Assembly (NCBI GenBank): GCA_002723275.1
Contig: PBNZ01000023.1
Location: 21,000 to 65,938, forward strand
Direction: 5' to 3'
Origin: Planctomycetaceae bacterium
Lineage (GTDB): Bacteria > Planctomycetota > Planctomycetia > Pirellulales > Pirellulaceae
Length of the DNA: 44,939 nucleotides
A model generated the notes under the pieces. That model had not been told where the DNA came from and did no database searches. It saw only the letters and a program-made list of their open reading frames with translations. Below are positions 8,378-16,134 of the stretch, in pieces (positions within the stretch are counted from its first letter, which is position 1; each line of letters opens with the position of its first letter). The position numbers were made by a program, and so were the translations under genes.

Positions 8378-10207
8378 CTAACTCGATCTGCGCAGACGGG
8401 TGAATAGATTTCGGTAATGGCTTTGACCCGAGTTCGGTAATGCCGATGATTCGATTGGCTCTTTTTCTTTCCTTGAGTCCCCGTCGATATTGGTCGGCGC
8501 TGGGGCAGAGTCGCATTCCGTCGTCAGGCTCGCTGGGCTGTTCTCGTTGGTAAGGTCTTCGCCATTGTTGTTGTCTTCACAAGTATCGTCGACAACGGTT
8601 GACGTCGAGTCTTCAGAGTCCAGCTCTTCTTCCCATGATTCGAGCGATGTGTCGTCAGCTGGCGGCGCGTGAGAGGTTGAGTCAGCGTATTCATCCGGTA
8701 TTCCGGCATCGTCCTCGTCAGACGGGGCAACGAATGTAATCAGGTTCAGTTGCACGTCGTCATCATCATCTTCCATTTCATCCGTCTCATCCCAGTCATC
8801 GAGGTTGGGTTGCGGCGTGTCTAATGCCTCGTTCGATTCGCTGCTTGCACGTCGAAGGACATTCGATAGTTGTTCGATGAGTTGCTGACTTTCATCGCAA
8901 GTGACCGTAGGATGTTTGTCTGCAAGGATATTCGGCTTTAGGAAGTTGTCGATGACCACTTCCTCTTCGGCAAAATGTTCCTCAAACGGATTCAACGCTG
9001 AATGGGCATCGTGGAAAAGGAGTTCTTCATTGGCACCCTTGTCGGCATCGATTTCCAGATGGACGCTTTCTGTTGGCTGCTCGCCTGCATTCTCAGTGAC
9101 TTCACTGTCGACGAGCGAAGGATCTGGGGTTTCGGTAAATAATTCGTTTGTCGACAGCGATGGTGTTTCAGGCGGGCTGTTCTCTTGGTCCGGAACGCTC
9201 CGCCGATCGGAGTCTGATTCGACGATTTCGTCGAGTTCACCGAATTCGACAACTGCCGATTCGTCGTCGCCTGAATCGATGAATTGTGTGGTCTGAGGCA
9301 TGGGAAGCTGTTGGAGATCTGCCCAGGCTTCAGCAATGTCATTCGCGTTAATGGAGAGGCCTTTGCTTGCAGCAACGAGCACCAAAGCGTGCCCACATAA
9401 CTGGTTGATAAGTCGTGGGATACCTTCCGTGGCTTGATAGATCGCGTTGTATGCTTCTTCGGCATACAATTGGTCGACGTTTCCACCAGCACGAATCACG
9501 ATGGATCGCACATATCCGCGCACCTCTTCCTTGGTCATTCGCTCAAGGTAATAGCGACCAGTGATCCGTTGATTGAAAGATTCGAGCTTGGGATGAGCAA
9601 ACTTTTCTTCCAGTCGGCGATCTCCGATCAAAACCAGGCGAATGCAGGGATGATTGTTTGCCATGAGATTTGTCATCATGCGCAGTTCATCGAGCAAAGG
9701 CATGCGAAGGTCTTCTGCCTCATCCACCAATAACAGGATCCCTTCGGGACAATGTTCGGCGTTGGTGACATAATCGATCAACGCCAGTCGCGCTTCACCC
9801 TCATCTAACCCGTGATAGCTCAAGCCTAATTCGTAGAGCATGACTTGGAGTAATGCTCTCCGCGTGGATAGACGTCCGCTCGTCATTTTGATCACGCGAC
9901 AATGATGAATCAAAGCGTCTTCAAGGAGATGGCTGACCAAGGTCTTGCCAATGCCAACTGTTCCTACAACCAACGCTGGACCCTCTTTTCGCAGGATCTG
10001 ACGGACGATCGATGAGCGAGCATTCTCAATCGTAGCTGCAGCAAAATATTCTTCTGTGTCAGGGATGCTTGAAAACGGGCGCCGGTCCAGTTGGAAGTGT
10101 TGTTCGATCTTCCCGTCGCAAAGCGGTTCTGAAGTTCCCAACAGTTTCACGACTTTGGAGTCTTTCGGATTGTTCGAAGACGGTCGAATTGCGGAAAATG
10201 CATTCAC
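8378..10207 (-). CDS. ExeA-like / XrtA-associated AAA ATPase with acidic tail
   Basis: About 609 residues. I chose the GTG at 10207 because GGAG lies 7 bases upstream and the sequence before it does not look protein-coding; a longer frame reaches 10357. The N-terminus (HFQLDRRPFSSIPDTEEYFAA) is the typical opening of ExeA-type ATPases. Walker A is GTVGIGKT (residues 84-91), Walker B is LLLVDEAEDL (160-169), followed by RLVLIGDRRLEEKF and NQRITGRYYLERMTKEEV, then a winged-helix-like end (GIPRLINQLCGHAL). This matches the ATPase found in PEP-CTERM/exosortase polysaccharide loci. After residue ~300 comes a 300-residue Asp/Glu/Ser-rich, probably unstructured tail (for example ETDEMEDDDDD), far longer than usual. 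Its stop lies 53 bases before the CpsD-like gene. Confidence 0.82.
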   Translation of the reverse strand: MNAFSAIRPSSNNPKDSKVVKLLGTSEPLCDGKIEQHFQLDRRPFSSIPDTEEYFAAATIENARSSIVRQILRKEGPALVVGTVGIGKTLVSHLLEDALIHHCRVIKMTSGRLSTRRALLQVMLYELGLSYHGLDEGEARLALIDYVTNAEHCPEGILLLVDEAEDLRMPLLDELRMMTNLMANNHPCIRLVLIGDRRLEEKFAHPKLESFNQRITGRYYLERMTKEEVRGYVRSIVIRAGGNVDQLYAEEAYNAIYQATEGIPRLINQLCGHALVLVAASKGLSINANDIAEAWADLQQLPMPQTTQFIDSGDDESAVVEFGELDEIVESDSDRRSVPDQENSPPETPSLSTNELFTETPDPSLVDSEVTENAGEQPTESVHLEIDADKGANEELLFHDAHSALNPFEEHFAEEEVVIDNFLKPNILADKHPTVTCDESQQLIEQLSNVLRRASSESNEALDTPQPNLDDWDETDEMEDDDDDVQLNLITFVAPSDEDDAGIPDEYADSTSHAPPADDTSLESWEEELDSEDSTSTVVDDTCEDNNNGEDLTNENSPASLTTECDSAPAPTNIDGDSRKEKEPIESSALPNSGQSHYRNLFTRLRRSS

Positions 10208-10323
10208 GAGTTGGCTCCGTAGTGAAGCGAGGGTTGGGCGGTGACCACACAACGGGTGATTGAGTGACCTTCGAATTGCTGCTGTCAACGAATACTCATC
10301 CCGCCTGGTTGAGCATCGGCGCG

Positions 10324-10355
10324 GATCGGGTGCGTTATCACGAGCGCACCCGATC
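10324..10355. repeat. Perfect 11-bp inverted repeat
   Basis: GATCGGGTGCG at 10324-10334 and CGCACCCGATC at 10345-10355 with a 10-base loop. It sits in the 263-base gap between the Wzz-like gene and the ExeA-like gene of the same operon. No T run follows on either strand, so it is not a standard terminator; it could be an operator, an RNA processing site or a differential-expression hairpin within the operon. Confidence 0.6.
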
Positions 10356-10470
10356 ATTCGTTAGAATCGGCAAACTTCGCCACCGTCTCCAGCGGAATGA
10401 TGGATCGGCTTCAGTTCTGAAGAATGCCGAGCGAGATGCCTGCATGCTGGCGCTTATCCTGGAGAGCTCG

Positions 10471-11313
10471 CTAGCGATCGGATAGAGGAGCCGCCGGTGT
10501 CGTGAATTCCAGGACACCCTGGGTGTAGGCGTCGAGTGGAGTGCTGGCGAACTCGTTTGCGAAATTGGTGTTTGATGCTGCTAGGTAAAGCACCAAGAAA
10601 AATGCTGCAACGACCACGATTTCTGCTGCGAAAACGGTTAGTCGCAGGGGGGTTGTCGAGAGTTTTGGCTGTGGGATCGCCTTCTCATCGAGGAAGACGG
10701 AACCTAGCACAGGCGCCTCCGTGAGCGTTTCAATCTCACTCACTTGAGGCAGATCTTTTTTGGATGTTCTCATGCGTGGGTAGAAGAGAGTGATCAGGCC
10801 GAAGCAGACCGCAAAGATGAATGCGGATAGGAACTCAGTCCGGCTCAACTGAGCCTGTTCCTCGCTCGACAGAGAGATTAACTTGCCGTTTCCGTCGGTT
10901 CCTGTTTCGGCGAGTAATCGGTCTGCAAACAGCGACGAAATTAATTCGGAAACCTGACGATCTGGGGTTTCGAGAGTCAGAGTTGTTCGCGATTTTGTCG
11001 GGTCGGCAAGTTCAACACTCGAAATGTTCAAGTTGATTCTTAAGTCGTGGGCATTCGGTAGCGGCAAACTGGGAGCAGAAGCCTGTGCTTGTTCGATCAC
11101 GGAACGAATACCATCGACGATGGTTGCTTCAGTTGCCGTAGACGTGTTCGGCGTTGGATGTTCGATGATGGCGGTTGTCTTCCATTGAAGATTCTGTGCG
11201 GCCACGAAGGGAAGAATCGCCAGGATGACTGCCAAGCTTGTCACAAGAAAGGTGTAGAATCGCCCAGGTAAGCGAGGGGCAGAGCTGACTTGTTCAACGC
11301 TTTTGTTGGTCAT
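10471..11313 (-). CDS. Wzz-like membrane protein (polysaccharide chain-length type)
   Basis: A 280-residue protein with membrane segments at about residues 20-39, 160-178 and 225-246. Between the first two lies a ~120-residue periplasmic part (ATEATIVDGIRSVIEQAQ...LTLETPDRQVSELISSLFADRLL), the layout of polysaccharide co-polymerases. After the second segment, the cytoplasmic EIETLTEAPVLGSVF closely resembles the linker that joins Wzz domains to tyrosine-kinase domains. The third membrane segment and short tail are unusual. It is the first gene of the minus-strand operon with the ExeA-like ATPase and CpsD-like protein; these three correspond by type to the chain-length determinant, ATPase and autokinase of exosortase-associated polysaccharide loci. 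No glycosyltransferases are in the window. The assignment is by topology and one motif. Confidence 0.65.
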   Translation of the reverse strand: MTNKSVEQVSSAPRLPGRFYTFLVTSLAVILAILPFVAAQNLQWKTTAIIEHPTPNTSTATEATIVDGIRSVIEQAQASAPSLPLPNAHDLRINLNISSVELADPTKSRTTLTLETPDRQVSELISSLFADRLLAETGTDGNGKLISLSSEEQAQLSRTEFLSAFIFAVCFGLITLFYPRMRTSKKDLPQVSEIETLTEAPVLGSVFLDEKAIPQPKLSTTPLRLTVFAAEIVVVAAFFLVLYLAASNTNFANEFASTPLDAYTQGVLEFTTPAAPLSDR

Positions 11314-11670
11314 GGGACACCCATCTGGATTTCACTAGCTTTGATAGTGTTGCTTCTATTGCCTCGGTAGAGGCTATCCTCATCGTCATCGTCGATTCCT
11401 TGGTTCGACTTTAGTGTTGGGTGACGTCCACGGTTGCCAGCATGTCGTTATCTTGCTTCTCGGGTGACGCACTCGCGGGGGTCGATGATAATCGCCAAGG
11501 TCTCATGCTTTCTTGCAAGTAAATCGAGCCAAATGCTTATATGCTTAAGTTCTGCTAAGTACGATTCCGCCCGTCAGCTTCATCTCGACGGACATGCGGA
11601 GTGGACCAACATCGTCTGGTGTTTGCGTTGAACCACATTCGGTGGAACTTGCGAATCCGCTTGTATCACC
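11314..11670. other. Divergent intergenic region between Wzz-like and STAS genes
   Basis: These 357 bases lie between two divergent genes and should hold both promoters. The only structure I can point to is a small hairpin, GCCTC-GGTA-GAGGC (11362-11375), about 50 bases upstream of the Wzz-like start. An open frame at 11434-11631 has no ribosome site and unconvincing composition. Confidence 0.45.
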
Positions 11671-12009
11671 ATGGCGGTAGACATGAACTCTGAATCAAAT
11701 CCTCCTGACCGAACGGCAGCAGAATCGACCACCCTGAGCGTCGAGCATCCTCGTTTAACGAGTTATCTGCAGGGGCTCGATTTGCAAAAAGAATTGCTGC
11801 GGTTGCTGGAGAGAGGCCACAGCGAATTCGTTCTTGATTTGGAGGCGGGTGAGGTGATTTCGAGTGCGGTGATTGGCATGTTGATCGGAGTTAATCGTGA
11901 GTTTCTGTCACGAAACGTCAAGCTGGTTTTGACGAATCTCGTACCCCAAATCAGACAGGTTTTTGAGTCGACTCGAGTCGACGAACCTTTTCAAATCCGA
12001 AACGCTTGA
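11671..12009 (+). CDS. STAS-domain protein (anti-sigma factor antagonist type)
   Basis: A 112-residue single-domain protein. The core FVLDLEAGEVISSAVIGMLIGVNREFLSRNVKLVLTNL matches STAS domains, where a Ser in the DSSG-like loop (here ISSAVIG) is phosphorylated by an anti-sigma kinase. VPQIRQVFESTRVDEPFQI is the usual C-terminal helix region. The start is either the ATG at 11671 or that at 11686; neither has a strong ribosome site. No kinase or phosphatase partner lies beside it, although a Hanks-type kinase is present at 35258. It stands divergent to the polysaccharide-type operon. Function is likely regulatory; the partner is unknown. Confidence 0.8.
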   Translation: MAVDMNSESNPPDRTAAESTTLSVEHPRLTSYLQGLDLQKELLRLLERGHSEFVLDLEAGEVISSAVIGMLIGVNREFLSRNVKLVLTNLVPQIRQVFESTRVDEPFQIRNA

Positions 12010-12173
12010 GCTGAGTGAAACGCGATTTGACGTTGATGTTTGAGTGGCGCGGCCGGTGATTTTCCCGGAACGAATTGCCCATATCTGTTAAAGTGAGATT
12101 TTTACGGGATAGGTTTGTCGGTAGCGTGGTTACCCGGGGATGTCTCAGAGCTCGGGTTAAGAGGAAATCATTG

Positions 12174-13676
12174 ATGCGTTGTTTCGCGATTAGTATTGTT
12201 GTCTTGATGCTTGCTTCTCGTTGCGAAGCAATCACGTTCGAGCAATTGCTGGAATCGTATGGCAATCTTGAAACGGTCGCGGGAACGGGCTTGATACCTG
12301 ATAAGGCTGTGTCCGGGTGGCTTCCCGATATGGAAGGTGGATTAGCCACCGATGCCGAATTGTCTCGCCCGCACATGACGATGGCCGATGCCCTTGGAAA
12401 CCTTTACATCGCAGATAAAGATGCACATGCCATTCGTATGGTGAAGCCGGACGGTACGATTCATACCATTGCGGGAACTAACTTTCCCGGATATAGCGGA
12501 GATGGTCCCGGAGTCGAAATCGATCTCTTTGCTCCGAATGGTTTGTACACCTTTCCGGATGGAACGACTTACATTCTGGACCTGGGTAATTCACTCATCC
12601 GAAAATGGTCTCCCGATGGTAATGTCGTCACGGTTGTTGAAGATCCTAGCGTCATCTCGATTGGCCGTGGTTTATGGGTGAGTCCTGACGAATCCCTCAT
12701 CTACTACTCGTCGGGTACGGAGGTACGTCGTTGGACGGAAGACAGTGGCGTGACGGTGTATGCAAGTGGATTTGTGGCACTTGGGAATCTTGCCGTCGAT
12801 CCTGCGGATGGAGAATTAGTGGTGACGGATCGTGAAGGCCACGGCGTTTACAAGGTTTATGAGAATGGCACTCGCGATCTCATTGCCGGTAATGAATCAA
12901 CGACAGGAGGCGGTTCTGGCTTTCTGGCCACTCAGACGGGACTCGATGAAGTACGAGGAATCGCTTTCCATCCTGAGGGAGGCTATCTCTTGGCGACGCA
13001 TGAGGGTGGTCAAATATGGTTTGTTGATGACAACGAGAGAATTCATTTGTTGATCGATGGTGACGACAAGCGAGGCACGCACGGGGGAGATGGTCTACCA
13101 CTTACAAGTCCCGGTAAGAAGATTAGTGAGGCGCGCGCAGTTACGTTTTCGACGGAAGGCGACATTATCGTCACCGAAAACGACGCTGGCTTCATTCGAT
13201 ACGTTCGAGCAAACCGAGCGATCGGCGTATCCGGTGATTTTAATCTCGACGGTTTGTTAGATGTCGAAGACATTAACCTCTTGTCAATTGAGGTTCGCAA
13301 TAACACCCATAAGAATTCATTTGATCTTAATGCTGATTCGCTGGTGAACGATGATGATCGCCAAATCTGGGTTGACGAACTCAAATCCACCTATTTCGGG
13401 GATGCCAATTTGGACGGCGAATTTAATAGTCGTGATCTGGTCCTTATTTTCCAAGCAGGAGAATTTGAGGATGACGTGATCGGCAACTCGACATGGGCAA
13501 CAGGAGATTGGGACGGCAATAGCGACTTTAACAGTGGTGATTTTGTTGTCGCTTTTCAGGCTGGAGGTTATGAAGTCGGGCAACGTGCAGCAGCGTTTTC
13601 CGTTCCCGAACCTGGGATGGTTACGACCGTTTTTCTCTTCCTGTCACTTCTGATCAGCTGCCGTCGATTGTTCTAA
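12174..13676 (+). CDS. Secreted NHL-repeat protein with dockerin-type repeats and PEP-CTERM tail
   Basis: 500 residues from the ATG at 12174, which has an AGAGGAAA ribosome site and opens a signal peptide (MRCFAISIVVLMLASRCEA). Residues ~20-360 contain NHL/beta-propeller repeats (ADALGNLYIADKDAHAIRMV; DGTIHTIAG; AVDPADGELVVTDREGHGVYK). Then four calcium-loop, dockerin-like segments: GDFNLDGLLDVEDINLL, FDLNADSLVNDDDRQI, GDANLDGEFNSRDLVLIFQ and GDWDGNSDFNSGDFVVAFQ. The end is a PEP-CTERM sorting signal: VPEPGM, hydrophobic VTTVFLFLSLLIS, then CRRLF. Such signals are processed by exosortase, placing the protein on the cell surface; the exosortase is not in this window. The adjacent polysaccharide-type operon fits, since exosortase systems go with such loci. 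Confidence 0.88.
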   Translation: MRCFAISIVVLMLASRCEAITFEQLLESYGNLETVAGTGLIPDKAVSGWLPDMEGGLATDAELSRPHMTMADALGNLYIADKDAHAIRMVKPDGTIHTIAGTNFPGYSGDGPGVEIDLFAPNGLYTFPDGTTYILDLGNSLIRKWSPDGNVVTVVEDPSVISIGRGLWVSPDESLIYYSSGTEVRRWTEDSGVTVYASGFVALGNLAVDPADGELVVTDREGHGVYKVYENGTRDLIAGNESTTGGGSGFLATQTGLDEVRGIAFHPEGGYLLATHEGGQIWFVDDNERIHLLIDGDDKRGTHGGDGLPLTSPGKKISEARAVTFSTEGDIIVTENDAGFIRYVRANRAIGVSGDFNLDGLLDVEDINLLSIEVRNNTHKNSFDLNADSLVNDDDRQIWVDELKSTYFGDANLDGEFNSRDLVLIFQAGEFEDDVIGNSTWATGDWDGNSDFNSGDFVVAFQAGGYEVGQRAAAFSVPEPGMVTTVFLFLSLLISCRRLF

Positions 13677-13704
13677 ATGGCGGATCTCGTGATTCGGGCA
13701 ATCG

Positions 13705-13730
13705 CGGGCTGCCCTTGGCCGGGGGCTTTT
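13705..13730 (+). terminator. Possible weak terminator
   Basis: A GC-rich GCCC...GGGC stem (13711-13726) followed by TTTT, 35 bases after the PEP-CTERM gene. The stem is short, so the call is tentative. Confidence 0.35.
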
Positions 13731-13799
13731 CTTCGTGGTTGAGAAGACGTATCGTAAGCGCTAACCAATACTCTCACGTGTCTGTTCCTGGTGAAGACT

Positions 13800-15191
13800 A
13801 TGAGCGATCCACGAGCATCTGTTTCACAGCCGACCGCTATTGACGAGCATCAAGAACGCATTGAGGGAGATACAAATCGATCTCCTCAGCGAATCGCCTA
13901 TCAACAAGAGTTTCTGGACGAGGCGACTCATCGTGTCTTGGCAGAGGATGCTGAACATTTTCTCCATCAATCCCTTTCGACTCCGTGCATTGATGCGATT
14001 GTGGAAGCGGAGGGGATCTATTTGCATGATATTTCCGGCCGAAAGATCATGGATTTTCATGGTAATGGGGTACACCAGGTTGGGTTTCGACATCCACGCG
14101 TTATGCAAGCAGTGAAGGATCAAATCGATGTGATGCCGTTTTGTACCCGCCGGTACACGAATCAAGTGGCCGTGAATCTTGCTCAGAGGTTAGCTGAGGT
14201 GACTCCGGGGTCCCTGTCCAAAGTCTTGTTTGCACCCGGCGGTACCAGCGCGATTGGAATGGCGATGAAACTCGCTCGTATTGCGACCGGGCGTTATAAA
14301 ACGATATCGATGTGGGGCTCATTTCATGGCGCATCTATGGACGTAATATCGGTAGGTGGGCAAGCACTTTTCAGTGAAGGTCTTGGTCCACTGCTTCCCG
14401 GTGCTCTGCACATTCGGCCACCGATTTCTGAGGATTGTCCCTTCGGCTGCGAAAAAAGGTGTAATCGTTCTTGTGCTGAATATGTACGACATATTATGCA
14501 GAATGAAGGAGGCATCGCTGCGGTAATCGCCGAGCCGATTCGATGGTCAACGGTAACTCTGCCGTTGGCAGAATATTGGCAGAGAATTCGAGAGTTGTGT
14601 GATGAATATGGAGTCTTGCTTGTTTTCGATGAGATTGGAACGGCGTTAGGCCGAACTGGACGTATGTTCGCTTACGAACATTTTGGTGTTGAACCCGATA
14701 TTGTAGTGATCGGTAAAGGATTCGGTGGCGGCGTGATGCCGTTGGCAGGCATCGTCGCTCGACCTGAATTAGACGTCGCTGGGGATCGAGCCATCGGTCA
14801 TTACACTCATGAAAAGAATCCAGTCAGTTGTGCGGCTGGATTAGCGACCATCGAGACGATCGTTGATGATGATCTTGTTGGACGTGCGGATCGCTTGGGG
14901 CAACTTGCCGTCGATGAACTTCAACGTTTGCGAGAGAAGCACAGTTGCATTCGAGAGATTCGCGGAGCTGGATTGTTGATCGGCGTCGAATTGCAGGATC
15001 ATTCGCAGTTCGGTCCGTCTCATCAGCTCGCTGAACGTATAATGTACGGGGCGATGGCGCGAGGGTTAAGCTTCAAGGTATCCTCAGGAAACGTGCTTAC
15101 CCTGGTTCCTCCGCTGGTGATTTCCGAGGATGAATTGCGGCAAGCGATTTCAATTCTTGACGAATGCCTTCAAGATCTCACCACGGATTAA
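13800..15191 (+). CDS. PLP-dependent class-III aminotransferase-fold enzyme, possibly hydroxyaminophosphonate ammonia-lyase
   Basis: 463 residues from the ATG at 13800 (a GTG lies at 13791). Visible class-III features are DFHGNGVHQVGFRHP, the phosphate-binding APGGTSAI, MWGSFHGASMDVIS, the cofactor Asp in VVFDEIG-type LLVFDEIGTALGRTG (D277) and the Schiff-base lysine in VIGKGFGGGVMPL (K306). The opening (EGDTNRSP...HFLHQSLSTPCIDAI) and DFHGN...HQVG resemble, from memory, PbfA, which releases ammonia from (R)-1-hydroxy-2-aminoethylphosphonate rather than transaminating; I hold that as a hypothesis. A CPFGCEKRCNRSC segment (CX3CX3CX3C, residues 213-225) is an unusual insertion. No phosphonate transport or phosphonatase genes lie nearby, which weakens the context. 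Alternative: another omega-aminotransferase. Confidence 0.8.
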   Translation: MSDPRASVSQPTAIDEHQERIEGDTNRSPQRIAYQQEFLDEATHRVLAEDAEHFLHQSLSTPCIDAIVEAEGIYLHDISGRKIMDFHGNGVHQVGFRHPRVMQAVKDQIDVMPFCTRRYTNQVAVNLAQRLAEVTPGSLSKVLFAPGGTSAIGMAMKLARIATGRYKTISMWGSFHGASMDVISVGGQALFSEGLGPLLPGALHIRPPISEDCPFGCEKRCNRSCAEYVRHIMQNEGGIAAVIAEPIRWSTVTLPLAEYWQRIRELCDEYGVLLVFDEIGTALGRTGRMFAYEHFGVEPDIVVIGKGFGGGVMPLAGIVARPELDVAGDRAIGHYTHEKNPVSCAAGLATIETIVDDDLVGRADRLGQLAVDELQRLREKHSCIREIRGAGLLIGVELQDHSQFGPSHQLAERIMYGAMARGLSFKVSSGNVLTLVPPLVISEDELRQAISILDECLQDLTTD

Positions 15192-15681
15192 TCCATTCCA
15201 CCCATGTATGAACCCGGCAAAGCCGCGTTTTTACGACTCATTTTTCGGGATATATGCGTTGTATTGCTGTCCTTTTCGGTTTCCCGCAAATTTCCGATGC
15301 GAGTCGTTTTTTTCTTCAAGTCCGCAGTTTGACAACGGGCATGCGTGACATAGGTTTCAAATGTCACATCGAATGTTTTCATGTGATGTCAGTTTGTAAA
15401 TCAGTCTTTTCTCCATGTCGAAGGTGATGATCAAACGTTGGTGTTCGGTCGCATCCTCCGATATTCGGCTGCTCGTTTGAGAAGACACTGCGAAGTACTG
15501 AGGGAGCATCGAGGGGTGTTACCAGACAGCTTTGCGGGGAGAGAGGAAAAGATTCGCAACTGGTTTAGGTGGTGCGGTTCAGGCTTTGCCTTCTAGGACA
15601 AGTTCGACCTCGCTCCTGACTTGTTATTCAAATGGTTGACACAGCACTTGTGGACGACCTAGGAGAAATCGGAGGAACTTC
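15192..15681. other. Intergenic region upstream of the Flp pilin gene
   Basis: 490 bases without a supported gene. It holds a 7-bp inverted repeat GTGACAT-N9-ATGTCAC (15345-15367) followed by a related ATGTGATGTCA (15381-15391), which together look like clustered half sites for a regulator. A TTGACA hexamer occurs at 15636-15641, about 40 bases upstream of the pilin start, but no convincing -10 is spaced from it. The pilin ribosome site GGAGG is at 15671-15675. Confidence 0.45.
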
Positions 15682-15861
15682 ATGAAGACTCTTGCCAAGA
15701 AAGTACAACGTTTCCTGGTTTCCGAAGATGGCCCGACTGCTGTTGAGTACGCAGTCATGCTGGCTTTGATCATCATCGTTTGCTTGACCGCGATTCAAGC
15801 GATCGGAACCAGCGCCAGTGACACCTTCCAGGGTGTTGCGGATCAGCTTGACGCCGCCTAA
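15682..15861 (+). CDS. flp: Flp-type pilin subunit
   Basis: A 59-residue prepilin. The sequence begins MKTLAKKVQRFLVSEDGPTA followed by VEYAVMLALIIIVCLTAI, the short basic leader and hydrophobic helix of Flp pilins. Processing would occur after the Gly of SEDG, ahead of PTAVEYAV, with Glu at the mature +5 position. The mature pilin would be about 42 residues. A strong GGAGG ribosome site lies 6 bases upstream, and a rho-independent terminator follows 33 bases after the stop, so the pilin can be made in excess of the assembly machinery. CpaA, the likely maturing peptidase, is encoded 270 bases downstream. The Pro at +1... of the cleavage site is read as T/P in the first mature residues and is a mild deviation from most Flp pilins. 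Confidence 0.92.
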   Translation: MKTLAKKVQRFLVSEDGPTAVEYAVMLALIIIVCLTAIQAIGTSASDTFQGVADQLDAA

Positions 15862-15893
15862 GGATGAGACCGACGCGTTCAGTCGAAACATAG

Positions 15894-15932
15894 AAAAGCC
15901 CCCTCGCCGCAGTTCGCTACGAGGGGGTTTTT
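15894..15932 (+). terminator. Rho-independent terminator after flp
   Basis: An 8-bp stem CCCCCTCG / CGAGGGGG (15899-15906 with 15920-15927), flanked by AAAAG and followed by five T. It separates the pilin message from the assembly genes and allows read-through at reduced level. Confidence 0.9.
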
Positions 15933-15993
15933 CATGACCTAAGCCAGACAATCCATAAGAGTTTTCTTCGAAGAGAAATCATTGAGGTGTTCC

Positions 15994-16101
15994 ATGCTGT
16001 GGACCTTGCCTAATGACATGCTGGCTTCGGCCATCGAAATGCTGTGCTACGTTTTTAGCATGGGAGCCGTTTTAATGAGCTTCCTATTCACTTTGAAATG
16101 A
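15994..16101 (+). CDS. 35-residue membrane peptide in the Tad locus
   Basis: An ATG at 15994 with GAGGTG a few bases upstream opens a 35-codon frame. The peptide starts MLWTLPNDMLASAIEMLCYV and continues FSMGAVLMSFLFTLK, a single hydrophobic helix with a C-terminal Lys. It sits between the flp terminator and cpaA, 33 bases before the cpaA start and in the same direction. It is not a Flp pilin: there is no basic leader, no Gly cleavage site and no Glu5. Function is unknown; a small accessory subunit of the peptidase or the pilus platform is conceivable from position only. The ribosome site and composition support translation, but conservation has not been tested. Confidence 0.55.
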   Translation: MLWTLPNDMLASAIEMLCYVFSMGAVLMSFLFTLK

Positions 16102-16134
16102 CCAGACTCCTGACGGAATCCACGGGGAATAAAA

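Noticed and set aside
7846-8403. A 185-codon Ser-rich plus-strand frame opposite the CpsD-like gene
   Set aside because: It is the antisense of the acidic low-complexity region (Asp/Glu codons read backwards give Ser/Val); no ribosome site.
8901-9296. Ser-rich plus-strand frame opposite the ExeA-like tail
   Set aside because: Same antisense effect of an acidic low-complexity tail.
11434-11631. 65-codon frame ending in LHLDGHAEW, reminiscent of the DGH motif of pseudopilin-like proteins
   Set aside because: No leader peptide, no ribosome site, and the rest does not match any such protein; judged coincidence.
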